A stretch of DNA of 64,000 nt, taken from Lepidurus packardi (Eukaryota; Arthropoda; Branchiopoda; Notostraca; Triopsidae). The stretch's first letter is position 1. The number at the start of each line of letters is the position of its first letter. Below the pieces are notes generated by a model. It was not told the DNA's origin. It ran no database searches and worked only from the letters and a program-made list of their open reading frames with translations. Position numbers and translations under genes: made by a program. The stretch lies in contig JAKZAN010000002.1 in the NCBI GenBank assembly GCA_023053545.1, positions 6,754,790 through 6,818,789 on the forward strand. Reading direction: 5' to 3'. This document shows positions 1 through 13,535 of this stretch, one piece after another.

Positions 1-919
1 CGCCTGGAATAGAATTCACACTCTCTCTTTGCGCATCCTCAACTTCACCTCCGTGGATGCAAGAAATCAAACACTGGCCAATACTTTCGTCTAGGGACAA
101 AAAAAAAACGCTTACTGGACAGTTTTATCTCCACGCGACACACTCATGACAGACGTCCAAAGCTAACGTCTAGTAGACAATTAAATCATTAAAAACAACA
201 ACTAGCAAACCAGGAAATCGTCTAGTCATCGTTCGTTCGACTAGGAAAATCCTTGCACAACATGTCAAATAGCGATTAATGAACCCAAGTTAATTTTAAT
301 TAGCTAGACTATGACGAACTTACGATTTTACCTTTACTAAACTGCATCCGTTTGTTAATCAATTAAATAATGCCATCTAACATAACAAATTTGGGGGAAA
401 AATCAAGAACGTCTGCTCCAACCCGACGCTTAGCCAAACAATCCATCAGCTGATAAATGTAAACATGTGACGTCACGCTGCGAGAAGGCATACGGCTTTC
501 ACGGGGGGAAAAGAAAAACGAATGTGGATGTACGAAAACAAATACATGATAGTAAATCACACTAAACTAACAATTAATGTCATCTTTTCCTTCTAGATTA
601 AATAGAGAAAAAAAGCTTTCAAAGACTTTGGGGAGAAACATGGGACTTTCGCAAACAAAAACGCGGTGTACTGAAAAGTGGCGCTATGCGTCATCGAGTT
701 AGGGTTCATTGTTGCTAATGAATTGCAGCCAGCCAGGAGACCGTCAATCCGCGGATTTTGTGTAGTTTGTCTAGTCGTCAAATGGTTATGACTGCGTCAA
801 GATTAATTGGATTCCCCTATGAATTCCAGCTCGAGTGATAAGGAACGTAGTTTTCACTCCGGTAACTTTTTCTTTATTAACGTTTTTACTGGTGTCATTG
901 TTACCGTTTTTACTATTAG
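1..919. other. Non-coding left edge
   Basis: No exon, RNA gene or repeat could be supported here. The last 70 bases, up to an AG at 918-919, are pyrimidine-rich and read as the 3' end of a plus-strand intron. The open frames on the minus strand show no splice structure or recognisable protein. Confidence 0.5.
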
Positions 920-1252
920 ATAGTTACACTTGGGTCGACGATAGTAATCGTGGTGCCTAACAGTGCCGTTTCGCCAACAATCATTACGTCGACTCCAAAG
1001 CCAGAACTCGATAAGCCGCGACCGAATCCACATCCGCAAATTCGAGATATTTCGGAAGCTAGCTATTCGGAAGAAGCCTTAACTATGTCGGACATCTCAT
1101 CTGGTCACGAATCAGAACAGGGACCGTTAAACACAGAAGAAGAGCAAGAAAACTACCCGGAAACTAAATCTTCGCTCTCTGGAACGTCGCAGACAAGCGA
1201 TAGTCCAGCTGACAGCTTGGTTATAGCATTCGGCTTGCTCAATTTAAACTAA
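920..1252 (+). CDS. 3'-terminal exon of an unidentified gene (partial)
   Basis: A pyrimidine-rich tract ending in ATTAG at 915-919 precedes an open frame of 110 codons that stops with TAA at 1250-1252. It has no convincing initiator: the frame is open from the first base after the AG and begins IVTLGSTIVIVV, so it looks like a terminal exon whose upstream exons lie left of the window. The product is low-complexity and acidic, rich in Ser, Glu, Pro and Thr (for example SGHESEQGPLNTEEEQ), as in disordered C-terminal tails of membrane or signalling proteins. The gene is not recognised. A chance open frame after a chance AG remains possible. Confidence 0.4.
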   Translation: MVTLGSTIVIVVPNSAVSPTIITSTPKPELDKPRPNPHPQIRDISEASYSEEALTMSDISSGHESEQGPLNTEEEQENYPETKSSLSGTSQTSDSPADSLVIAFGLLNLN

Positions 1253-1456
1253 AATGGGAGTAGGATTGTCACTTCTAGCTCTCATAATACGGTCGATATG
1301 CTTAGCATAAGTCCTGCAGAGCGAAACTGAGCAGAACGAAGAACAAAGGGAGATAAAACATTGATTGGGTAGTCAATAATAACGTTCGTTTGGATCTCAA
1401 ACAAACTCAAAGACGTCAATTAAGGTGTTTACATTCATCCGTCTTCATTGGGGGAC

Positions 1457-1478
1457 GGGGGGGGGGGGGGGGGGGGGG
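1457..1478. repeat. Poly-G tract (22 G)
   Basis: An uninterrupted run of 22 G residues, preceded by a shorter G run and one AC. Comparable poly-C runs occur at 38231-38244, 43819-43839, 45817-45829 and 48546-48560. The exact length may be unreliable because homopolymers are hard to sequence. Confidence 0.85.
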
Positions 1479-3796
1479 CTTTGCGCATCTGTCGTGATCA
1501 AAGCTCCATGTATGTGCAATCCAAGGTTCCTTGGTTTTCTTACCTAACGGTTAACGGTTAATTCCATACACTCTATGGTTCTTATATTACGCATCGTTAA
1601 GAGAGCATTGTTTTCTTCTGCCTTGGTACACCTTGTGTGTCATAAAGTTAACGAAAAAACTACAAAAAGAGCGAAATAAACAGTTGATTTTTTAATCTTT
1701 CGTAGTACTATTAAAATACCACTATCAACGCCTTATCGGTGGAATTGAGCTAAAAAGCACATCCGTGAGGTAATCTGTCACTTTTTAGAGGCATCTCATG
1801 TAATTTCTTGTATATCACGTGACAGCAACCTTCCGTCAGTGCTAAAAATCTCAAGTCACATAAATATGCTATCAATAACAGCCACATGACACGGACACGG
1901 GAAAGAGGTATAAATGAGACGGGTTTTTGCTTCGAGGGTGTCGAAATAATTAACATAAAGAGGCCAAAGGAAGGAAGTGCTTCAAATGTCCTGTATGCTG
2001 CTAACGCAACAAGGATCAAAACGTTCCCTTTCCCGCCCTTGTGCCTCCTCTGTGATAACTAGGGACCAGGAATATGATCTAAATAAAAAAACAGAAATAG
2101 TTTAAATTGCCATAAAAACTAGCTCATTTTTCCCTTGCCGTAATTAACGGGTGTTCATATCTGAAAGAAGTTTGGGCGAAATCAAAGAAAAATAGAAAAA
2201 GGCTTTATACAAATTTCTAAAATAAAAAATTTATAATTTCACAATAAATTAACTGTATTTTAAAAACTTATAATGCTAATGTCGTTTACAAAATTGCATT
2301 CATTATTTTAAAATTCTAACAGTAAATATATTTAATTTCTTTACCAGTTTTATTCAAATTTATACAAATATTTATTTTAATATATATTTATTTTTCGTTA
2401 ACCAAGAACGCTCTAATTATTTATAAAACTACAGCATTTACGAAATTACTTTGCAATATAGGTCCTAATCAGAGGTATATCAGAGGTAATATCTATGCCC
2501 TACAAATAATGGAAATTCTTGGGCCTAAACGAATTTTTGTCTTTTTCCTCTGTAGAGGAATTCAAGCGAGATAAAATAAAAACTACAGCTTAACAAGAAA
2601 ACGCTCTGACTAATTGTCGTGTGATGTGGTTGGGGGGAGAGGCGGGTTAGATACGGGTATCGATCCAACCCTTACGGCCTTGTAACCCTTAGTTTGCTGT
2701 CTGCCAAAACGGTCGCAATGAAATTCTGCGTTTCTTTGACTTCCCCTCTCAGTTCTCTTGAACAGGGGGGCCAGGCGTTTATAGAGAGTGCTTCTTTTAT
2801 CATTTTTTTCCTAGAGCACAGCCCAGATAGAGTAGAAATGGGTCGATTAAAGCCCATGGGGGACATTTATAGCCTTTATAGACGCGACAAAAACGAAAAC
2901 CTTGGGCTCTCATCATAACTCACGAGCCAGAACTCACTTGTGAAACATTATCCTGAAAATTTGAAGCCTCGGCAGATAAGGACCGCGTTTTTGTCAAACA
3001 GAAATCTCAACTTATGACATCGGTAAAGACTATCAAGATTACAAAACGAACCCCAGCCCCCTCCAGCAAAGATTTCTGCTCGATAAAGCATAAGTCTATT
3101 ACTGTAACTCACCAATGACAACGTGTAAGACCTTCCGCTTATCTAGGCCACATGAGTAATACCATGAAATTGCCAATTTACCTCAAATTGAGTCTTTTTT
3201 TTTTTAAACCAAGTCAAGTACGAATCTATCTACGGGTATTTCACAAGTACTTTAAAGTCAACTTTCTCTTCTAGACCGCACATAACAATTGGAGTTACAC
3301 TTATTCGACTACACATCTACACAATATACACGTGATGCAGAGTTGTGGAGTGGGGTGACCTAACCTAGTTTACAACTGTCGCAATTCGAAAAAGCCACAA
3401 AAAGTGGGATCACCGCACTCTAATTGCCCACCCTTGGGAACTGGAATATAGGTCTTTGTTCCAAGTTTAACTCTTCCGAGTCAAGTTGACTCTGGCTAGT
3501 CAACTTTTAGCGTTCGGTGCTTCCAAGAAGTGTTAAAAGCTCCACTCCATAGAGCGGATGGGTGGATTATTCTGGGAGGGATGAAGGATCGTTGAATTGA
3601 AAGCAAAAATCCTAAGCAAACTTAAGGGGGGTAAAAAGGGTGAAACGGTTTTCGCTAGGGCTGCACAGGGGAGGGGGTGAACCTTCATGAATAGGGAAGA
3701 AGCAGATCCAGAGAAGGAAGCTGATTTTCTCAAGTGTTATGCAAAGTAGCTCGTCGCTTTTGTTTGGAATGTAAGCTTTGGGTTGTCGACACGAGA

Positions 3797-4362
3797 AAAT
3801 TTCATTCTTGTGTAATCCGGGAAGAGAAGAAAATTTTTCATTCTTGTGCGACAGTCGAAAATTCAAAACGCATTCTTGCGACAGAGGAAAAATAAACAGT
3901 TAATTTCCTTCCGGAAAGGCAGAAGGAAATCGGCGGAAATTATTTTTGAAAGTGGGGAGAATTTACTAAGAAATTCAATTGTCACGGGGGAATAACTTTC
4001 CTTCTTAACAGACAGGAGAAGCTTGGAGAAGGTTAATTTTAAACGACAAGAAACTTTGCGAAAAAAATATTGTGTGACAGATAATTTACAACAAATGTCA
4101 CTGTCCCAGGAGAGGCAATTTTCATTCTTGAAGACAGAAGAATTTAATTGCTGACCGACAGGAAAGTCATTCATGTGAGAGGATTTTTTTAAAGCAAGTA
4201 ATTGTTGGGGGAAAGAACGTATAGGAAAAGTTTCATTCTTGTGATGTAGAGAAGAATTTAGGAACAGTTTTCATTCTTGACAGAAAGGATCTATATCAAA
4301 TTCTATTCTATGTAAAATTTCATTCTTGAGCCAAGGGGAATCTAAGAAAAATTGCATTCTTG
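3797..4362. repeat. Degenerate interspersed array of a TTTCATTCTTG motif
   Basis: The core CATTCTTG, usually in the context TTTCATTCTTG, recurs at about 3801, 3837, 3871, 4121, 4231, 4271, 4319 and 4355. Further decayed forms lie at about 4000 and 4167. Copies are often followed by a GACAG-A-GAAGAA-like segment. Spacing is irregular (about 35-250 bases), so this is an old, partly degraded tandem array rather than a fresh satellite. No coding frame runs through it. Confidence 0.6.
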
Positions 4363-6886
4363 GTTGACAGGAGTTCTACATAGACGCGGTAGATACAAGG
4401 GCAACAACCTGGATATTTCCCATGTACTTTTTGTCTTTGTTGTCCTTTTCCTGAATAACAGACGAGAGGTTTCCCTTCGGAATACGTATTACGAGTAAGG
4501 TATTATTCTTTAACGTACTTTGGCGTTTCATTTATTTGAGGTCAGACTGGTCACTAAAAGCTACGCAGGTAAATAGCCTTGACCATAAGACCTTCGCCAT
4601 CGATGAGAATGAAGGTGGGTTTTCCTTTACGGAAACTCTAAAAAGGGCACATAGCTTTCGGGTGATTTGAGTCAGAGAATATAGAAGAATGAGGATGTTA
4701 TGCAAAAAGGTGTTGGTTTTCGTATTACGCAACACTTGCCGTGCTTACTTGCGAGACTATCCTTCGTTTGTTGTCACTATCAGTGTTCCATTGTATGTGA
4801 CGGCTCTCTTGTCTTATCAAGCAACAAAGCTAGGCACATGAGCATGGTCTTACGACGGTTTTGATGCTTTCGTCTCCTCTGGAAACTGATAACGAGAGAA
4901 ATTCCAGACTACTTAGGTCATATTGTTGTTGTTGTAACAACAAACTGGCGTAGTTGGTCCCAGAAACAAACTTTGTAATCCTTCAGATCAAGCACTTTTC
5001 AACCGTTAGCTTTAAGAAACACGTTTGCCGGTGCCGGTTTTTTAGTGTCTAAAGTTACGGCTAGAAAAAAGGCGAAACGATCAATGTGAACTTAACACTG
5101 TTTCATTTGCATGGCATAGGTAGAGCTCACTAGCCTCATCGATTCACATATGCAGTTTTCCTCCAGGTCTGGAATCCAGGCTTTAAAAACTGCTTTTATC
5201 GCACACTATTCCCAAACACCTTAGTCCGACAACGTAACAAACACACGTACACACTGTACCGTAGTCAAGGAAACTCTGGTCGCCGGGATTGTGAGCTAGA
5301 AAAGACCTAGAAAGTCCTGCGCGGATCGGCTATGAATACGCCAAAGGACGGATACGGGGAACACGCCTCGTTAGCTCGTAGTATGGTACACATTCCCCCA
5401 TCTGTGATGGCTTTGACAACTAAAAGCCCGACCACACACTATGAATTTTGGCCGTGTTAGATGAATGTATTTTGCCTTTGATTTTCTCAGCTTATCACTT
5501 TTTTTTATTTCCACAGATGACATATACAAATGATAGCCAACTTAAGACTCGTAAACTTAAAACTGCGTTGATTAGCAATGTTCTGAGTTGGGATGTAAGT
5601 GCTTCTCTACGACTGCGGTGGGATTGTCCACAAAACCTACAACGAAGACTTTTGTTGATTCTGGTTTTAGAAAATGAAACTTTGGAAGGGAAAGCGAAAT
5701 AAACTAATTTCCCCTCAAGAAAGAAGTCGAAAAATAATGTTAAAGCATGGTTGTAGTATTCCTTATTCGAAAAGCAAAGACAATGTTGTTAAGATGAGGA
5801 CTCAAAGCGGAACTATCCAGTAGTGTCGAAGATTGACGAGTTTCTCCAATGAAAAGTGAAAACGTGCCTCTGAATGCTTGAGCGGAAAGTAAAGGATTCT
5901 GTCGATCTTGAGAGCGCGAGTACTTGACATGACAAAGGAAGCTTCTCTGTGTTGTGGGGGTTTCTCTTCTGCTGTCCGTGCTGGAGGAAAATAGTTTAAA
6001 AAGCGATGCTGCCCAACTTCATTAAGCTCGCTTTCTTTGGCAGAAGAAAGTGTCTCAAGTTTAAACGCCAATTAGCCTAACATTCGGTAGTCCCCAAAGG
6101 AAAGAAAAAACCAAGGGATCTTTCTAAAATACCACCGTTTCGTTCCAACTTCTGTTTTGTCTCATGCAGAACAAAACCCGCATCTGGATTCTTCTCTGCG
6201 GGGACTCTTTTTCTTTCCTCTCCTTAAAATCGTATCATTTGCTTAATTGTAAATCCAGACCTGCTTGCATTCTGGTGTGGCAGCTGCTTGGAAATGAGGC
6301 TAAGAGCCATAAGGATCTGTAAGATAAAGCACGAAAGCTGCAGCCGTATTTAAATACACAATATTTAAAATGGACCGCATCTGCTTAACCAACAATTTTG
6401 GCAATAAAGAGAACAACAAAAGATCTTTGGCAGCTGGGCAAAGCAAAGTCGTAGTACACAACACATGTGAAGTCAATGTCAAGTGCAAAAGGTCTTCTTC
6501 CTTTCTTCGTCCCTCCCAGGTTCGTCCCATCTCTCACTTTCAAAAGCCTAGAAGCTAGAATATAAACCCATTCTCATGGTTGGGCATCCTACAAGTCTCT
6601 CCCCAGCCTCCTAGGTCAATTTACATACTCGCGCTCAAACTCTTTGGAGCCGGAAGTGGACCCACGTGTCAGTAGGAGCAAGCAAATTCACTTTCCGGTG
6701 TCGGATGGCACATGAACTTGGTAGAAAGTGGTTATACGAGAGCCCAAAAGCGAAGGAAAAACCTTTGCCCGTGACCGCACTGGGGTGAAAACTTTCAACT
6801 GTATTACCCTTTCGATTTTGGGAGGGGGGAGGGGAGGAAAAACCATGGGAAAAAGGATTGTGACTTGACTTCTCGGACTTACGTTG

Positions 6887-8175
6887 CTATGGAGCGGGGC
6901 CAACGATTCGATCCTTGTGGGCATCAAAGGCAGCGTGTAGCTCATCCAAGGACTGATCTGCGTCTATGACAATGACTGGAATGCTAAGCTGAGGATCCAT
7001 TAGCCACGCATCGTAAAGGCTATGTAGTGTTTCCAAATAGGGAAGTTGTACGCCGGATTCTTCGGGTCTCCCTCGAGCTCGCAAGCGTTCAAAGGCCACT
7101 TGAGGACTGGTTTTCAAATACACTAACAACCAAAAAAGGCATTTCATGGCCAAAGGTTTATAATTATCCCAACATATCAATTAAAGAACGAATAGCAAAT
7201 TAGCCGCCAAAAAGGTTGTCTCTGGAAAATAGAGAAAAAAAAACTATTTCTTGTGATGTTACCTTCGATCATGTGCGAAATAGTATTTAAGCTATTAACG
7301 ACAAGATAGTTCTTGAAAAATCTGGTCACTTGGCTTTGTGACTTAGAGAAAGTGACATTATCCTTGTACCCAATGTATACTGTTTTCATCCGTTAAAAAG
7401 TAGAGTAAAATAATGATAAAATCCGGAAGATGCCGTGACAGTTCCGCTACGTCACAATCGAAAACGTACACTACATTGCTTTGCAAGTTCATAGTTCTTA
7501 AGCCGTTCTTAAAAAAACAAACAAACAAAAAACACCTTTCATAGAGTAATGTAGGCTTTGAAAATGAACCAAAATTTAAAGGTTTTAAATTTTGGCGGCT
7601 ATGGCTTTTTTAAAAATAAGAATTTTGCTTTACCAATTAAGTCTAGCTTGATATCCGTATGCTTGTTTAAGGTCTCGTACCAGTTTGTTAATAAATGGTA
7701 TTCAGGATGAGACAAGGCACCGCTTAATTTGCCGTTTTCCAAATATACGAACCTGAAAGAAAAGTATTGAGACTTACATAAGCCAGGGGATTTACCGGTG
7801 CAGTGCCAACGGGAACCATTGGTTCCTACCGGTTGCTTTGCAGTGAGCGTTCAATGATCTTCACGCGAGCTGCAGTAGGTTGCGTGCGGATTTCTAATCT
7901 CGTTAATTGAACAAGGCTTTGGAACGTGCAAGTCCAGCGATTGCGGTCCTGGAACAGTAATTGCAGCATGTTTATGCCTTGCCAGTTTCTCCAAAGCTCG
8001 ACAGGTTCCTTGAAGCATATCCAATGAAGGTGTAAGAAACGCAAACAAAGGAGAATAAACAATGATTTACTGGACAGATCTCCACGTGAGCCAAATCTCG
8101 AAAATGTTCCAAGAATGTCGATTTCCCACTTCCCAAATTACCTTCGACCGAGACGATAAACGGGAGGCTTGCCAT
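6887..8175 (-). CDS. Deoxyribonucleoside kinase, copy 1 (TK2/dNK family)
   Basis: Phosphorylates deoxyribonucleosides with ATP in the nucleotide salvage pathway. Four coding exons on the minus strand: 8071-8175, 7830-8008, 7634-7752 and 6887-7122, giving 212 residues, close to the usual dNK core length. Visible motifs in order are the P-loop GNLGSGKST (residues 12-20), EPVELWRNW (substrate pocket), ERSLQSNR (the DRS/ERS-type motif), DLIVYLKTSP before the LID, and the LID arginine cluster RLRARGRPEE. The start is the only ATG just before the P-loop strand. All splice sites are GT-AG with matching phase. The two internal exons are 179 and 119 bases, identical in length to those of copy 2 next door, which shows a tandem duplication. 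It has no mitochondrial presequence in this model, so it is probably cytosolic or nuclear. Substrate specificity cannot be read from the sequence. Confidence 0.9.
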
Positions 8176-8405
8176 TTGAAAACTGTCTGAAGTGCTTTGA
8201 ATGCGCCGAACCGGAGTCTATTTCTTCTTCCTTTTAGTCTTGGCACGGAAACAAGGGTCCATTTCAAGGTCAGGAACTGGCGAGACATGGATCTCCCTGT
8301 CCATACAGGTACCAAGCTATCTCCCATACTTGTTCGGGTAGATTTCACCAAGTGTTAAGGAAGACAAAACGATCTCTTTTTATTTTGCAATGAAACAAAA
8401 CGATA

Positions 8406-8411
8406 TTTATT
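8406..8411 (-). terminator. Poly(A) signal AATAAA of kinase copy 2
   Basis: TTTATT on the plus strand reads AATAAA on the gene strand, 43 bases downstream of the kinase copy 2 stop codon at 8455. Confidence 0.55.
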
Positions 8412-8454
8412 GATAATGAAACGACATTTATGTTTACAGTTTAAATTAAAAGCA

Positions 8455-9344
8455 CTACTCTTGGTCATTTCTTTCTTGCAAGTTCAGAATTCGAGAACGA
8501 TGAAATTCATACTGGGCTTTCATGCCATCTAAATCTTGATTTGCATCCAAAATAAGGACAGAGGCTGGGATGGGATGGCAAGTTTTACCCGACAGCCAAG
8601 TCTCGTAAGCGTCGTGCAAAGCTTCTAAATAGGCTTCGGGAACATTTTGCTCTTCTGGCCTTTGGCGAGCTAGTAAACGCTGATAAGCGATTTCTGGTGT
8701 TGTTCGTAAATATACTATAAGAATACAATAGCGTTTGCTAGAAACTTGAAATGAAATAAGAGATCTATATATGTATTGTTCTCTACCTATAAGGTCCAAT
8801 CCCACGTCAAGACGCGCTGATAAGAAATCGTAAACCTCCGTTAGAACGGCATAATCTGGGTCGGAGATTGTGCCCAAGGACTTGCCAATCTCGAAGAAAC
8901 AACTCCTACAAATCCAATAACATGAAAACGCAAGGCCGTTAAAGACTTTTAGTATATAAAAATTGTGGGATGTTTACCGATTGTTTTGTAGGGAGCGTTC
9001 AATCATGCGAACTCGGGCAGAAGTAGGTTTAGTGCGAATGTCAAATCGGGTTAATTGGACCATGGCTTGGAAGGCGCCACCCCACCTTTGTGGGTCTTTG
9101 TAAAGCAAATCAAGCATATTATGACCTCTCACATTCCTCCAAGTATCAACTGGTTCCTAGTACCATACTTTTAAGATATATGTAATTAAATCGTGGGCAG
9201 TGTAAGACGTACGGGATAAGTTTCAACATCGGAATGTCCTTCAAAATACTTGAGTAATGCTGATTTACCACTCCCTATGTTTCCTTCAATAGAGACTGTA
9301 AAGGTATTCACATTTTCTTGGACTACAGGGGTGTTGGATGCCAT
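8455..9344 (-). CDS. Deoxyribonucleoside kinase, copy 2 (TK2/dNK family)
   Basis: Same family and reaction as copy 1, located directly upstream on the same strand. Coding exons 9213-9344, 8978-9156, 8787-8905 and 8455-8714 give 229 residues. Motifs: P-loop GNIGSGKSA, EPVDTWRNVRGHN, ERSLQNNR, DLIVYLRTTPE and LID RLLARQRPEEQ. The start chosen is the ATG at 9342-9344. The frame is open further upstream to a likely acceptor near 9450, and a separate ATG-containing exon lies at about 9500-9620. Joining that exon gives a frame that does not match the kinase frame, so it is probably 5' UTR or an alternative transcript. Splice phases agree throughout. A poly(A) signal lies 43 bases past the stop. Confidence 0.9.
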
Positions 9345-9998
9345 GATATCGGGTTTTATTGTCTTCAGTTTCTGGGATTCTTTGGCACGTGCCAATTTCC
9401 CTACGAGTAACCTCAACACTGCTCGAATGGACCCCGTCTTTAGTTTTCCCTGTAAAATTAGTAACAGATAAAGAGAAACGAGCAAATGATGTACAATACT
9501 TACAATAGTCACACGAAACAAAACTGCATAATTTACAAGAACGTAATCCTAAAAACACGTGCAGGCCTGTACACAAAAAAAAAGAGCGCCAGTTATTGTT
9601 TACTTCAGCCGATGCCATCTTGGAATGGCTCAAACCAATAGGAATCGAGGAATAAATACTAAGAATAGAGCTTTCAGCACCATCTATGCGTAAAATACAG
9701 AATAACTGGGTTGCGTCGCCGTGCTACCCAGTTCTTGAAACTGAAACTCATATTTCAATAGTCTACCTCTTTTGTACTCTTTTTAAGCGATGCCAAGTTT
9801 AATTCCTTTTTTCTCTCAGAATAACATCTGATAGAGGTAGAGCGGGGATTACAGGACTGATGTTTTTTGCGTTCGTTCGAGAGTTTTGCTAGGCTATATG
9901 AGACTATTCGTCAAGACAATAAGAATCACGTGGAGGCCAAACAGGCATGTATTGAAAGTAAACCTTTTCATAGATGATAACGAAAGGGTCACTGTGAT
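9345..9998. other. Upstream region of kinase copy 2 and 3' flank of the eL37 gene
   Basis: It holds the probable 5' exon and intron of kinase copy 2 (AG acceptor near 9451, GTAAGT donor near 9502). The rest, 9640-9998, shows no coding signal. Confidence 0.5.
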
Positions 9999-10854
9999 TT
10001 ACTTGGAAGCAGCAGCTGTTGCGGCCGCTGGTCGGCCAGTTCCACCACGCACTTTGGGACCACGAACTTTGCCAACTTCGGGCTTGCCGCCTTCCCGGAA
10101 CCCGTTCCTATTAAAAATGTGTTACGTTACTCAAAGCTCATTTTTATCGTAAGTTGCAATGTTAGTTGTTGCGAAGTCTACTATCAAACTCCGTTCATAA
10201 GGGAACGGTGTTAGCGAATCTTCTCTTTTATGTAGCACAAATATGTGGATCCCCAGCTCGACAGCAAGCCAGTGAAACGAGAATGTGCAAACAGGAAACA
10301 CGTTGAAAAACGAAGAGCTTACCTGAAGCGAATCTGGACAACCTTCAGGTAACGCATACGGCCGGTACCGACCATCTTCCTGCGCTTGGCCTTCACGGAC
10401 CAGTTGTCTATCAATACAAAGCTTACGTTAATTATGCCAAAAATATATATTCGGAAAACATACATTTGCGCATCCTAGCTTTAGGGTAGCCACATTGCGA
10501 GCATTGGGACTTCTGGATATGGTAGGAGCTGGTTCCACAACGTCGGCATAACGTGTGGGTTTTGTTATGCCTCTTACCAAAGCTGGAGGTACCCTTCGTC
10601 TGTAAAACAATAGAAAACACAAGCGTTAAAAGATGATATGCACACTGTAGAGAATCCTAAACGACCATAACCTACAACACACTATGAATCCTGAGGTTCA
10701 AAACAAGTGTACAAAACTGAAACCCGTCAAAATAATCCGGGTCTAAAATAGGTTCACAAGAAAGAAATTATCCGTACGAAACGTTATAATAGAGAATTGA
10801 CACATTTTAACTGAAAATAAAGCAGATGATTTAAGATAAAACTGAATTTACCAT
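9999..10854 (-). CDS. RPL37: Large ribosomal subunit protein eL37 (RPL37)
   Basis: A structural zinc-binding protein of the cytosolic 60S subunit. Coding exons are 10852-10854 (the ATG only), 10464-10599, 10323-10407 and 9999-10107, giving 110 residues. The N-terminus is [20 protein letters not shown], the family signature, followed by two CxxC pairs (CRRC, CSQC) forming the zinc site, then the basic [10 protein letters not shown] and GTGRMRYLK segments and NGFREG. The first intron falls directly after the ATG, so the initiator sits alone at the end of a 5' exon. All junctions keep frame. The tail after NGFREG is unusually long and rich in Gly, Arg and Ala, about 13 residues longer than the human protein. 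A pyrimidine-rich 5' TOP-like tract lies just upstream. Confidence 0.95.
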
Positions 10855-11289
10855 CTTGACGAACGATGGGTGCCACGGCTTACTACAGAACAGGAAAGAG
10901 TAAACTAACACTAGGTGGTAGCACAGTTGTCCCTCTAGCGGCATGGGAAGTTCAAACTCGAACAATGATAGCATAAAATTACCAAATCAAATAATGCCTT
11001 CCGAAACCTTCTCCGTTCTCAATTTTTGATTATTGATTTCTCAAAACACTAAAAAAAATAATCCAAGAAAATTAAGGAGAAACAATATTGTATTGCAACT
11101 GGCATCCACGGCAAAAAGTTTATAACGAACATAAATAGACAAAGAATAACGAACAGAAGTAGAAAACAACTCAAAACTGGTCCCAAAATTTTCTACCCAA
11201 GAGGCGAAAATAACAATGACAGGATTCAACAAGGAAGTACTTCCCCGAAGACTTCAAGATCCATGTCTTCCAAGTTTTCTGGTGTCACC
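10855..11289. other. Spacer between the eL37 5' end and the epimerase 3' end
   Basis: It contains the eL37 5' UTR and promoter and the epimerase 3' UTR. No further gene is visible. Confidence 0.6.
10888..10905 (-). promoter_or_regulatory. 5' TOP-like pyrimidine tract of the eL37 gene
   Basis: On the gene strand the segment about 35-50 bases upstream of the ATG reads CTCTTTCCTG, a pyrimidine tract like the 5' terminal oligopyrimidine element at the start of ribosomal protein mRNAs. The transcription start itself is not shown by the sequence. Confidence 0.4.

Positions 11290-13535
<2,246 letters not shown>

Larger units (their letters stand above)
1253..6886. other. Gene-poor stretch between the terminal exon and the kinase pair
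   Basis: No multi-exon gene could be assembled on either strand. It contains a 22-base poly-G tract at 1457-1478, a very AT-rich block at about 2200-2460, a degenerate repeat array at 3797-4362, and one isolated exon-like segment at 5517-5595 with good splice signals but no partner. Short open frames here lack introns, homology or plausible starts. Confidence 0.5.

Noticed and set aside
9494-9620. Upstream ATG exon as the true start of kinase copy 2 with a mitochondrial presequence
   Set aside because: Joining its GTAA donor to the next acceptor gives a frame that stops and does not reach the P-loop; retained only as a possible UTR exon.
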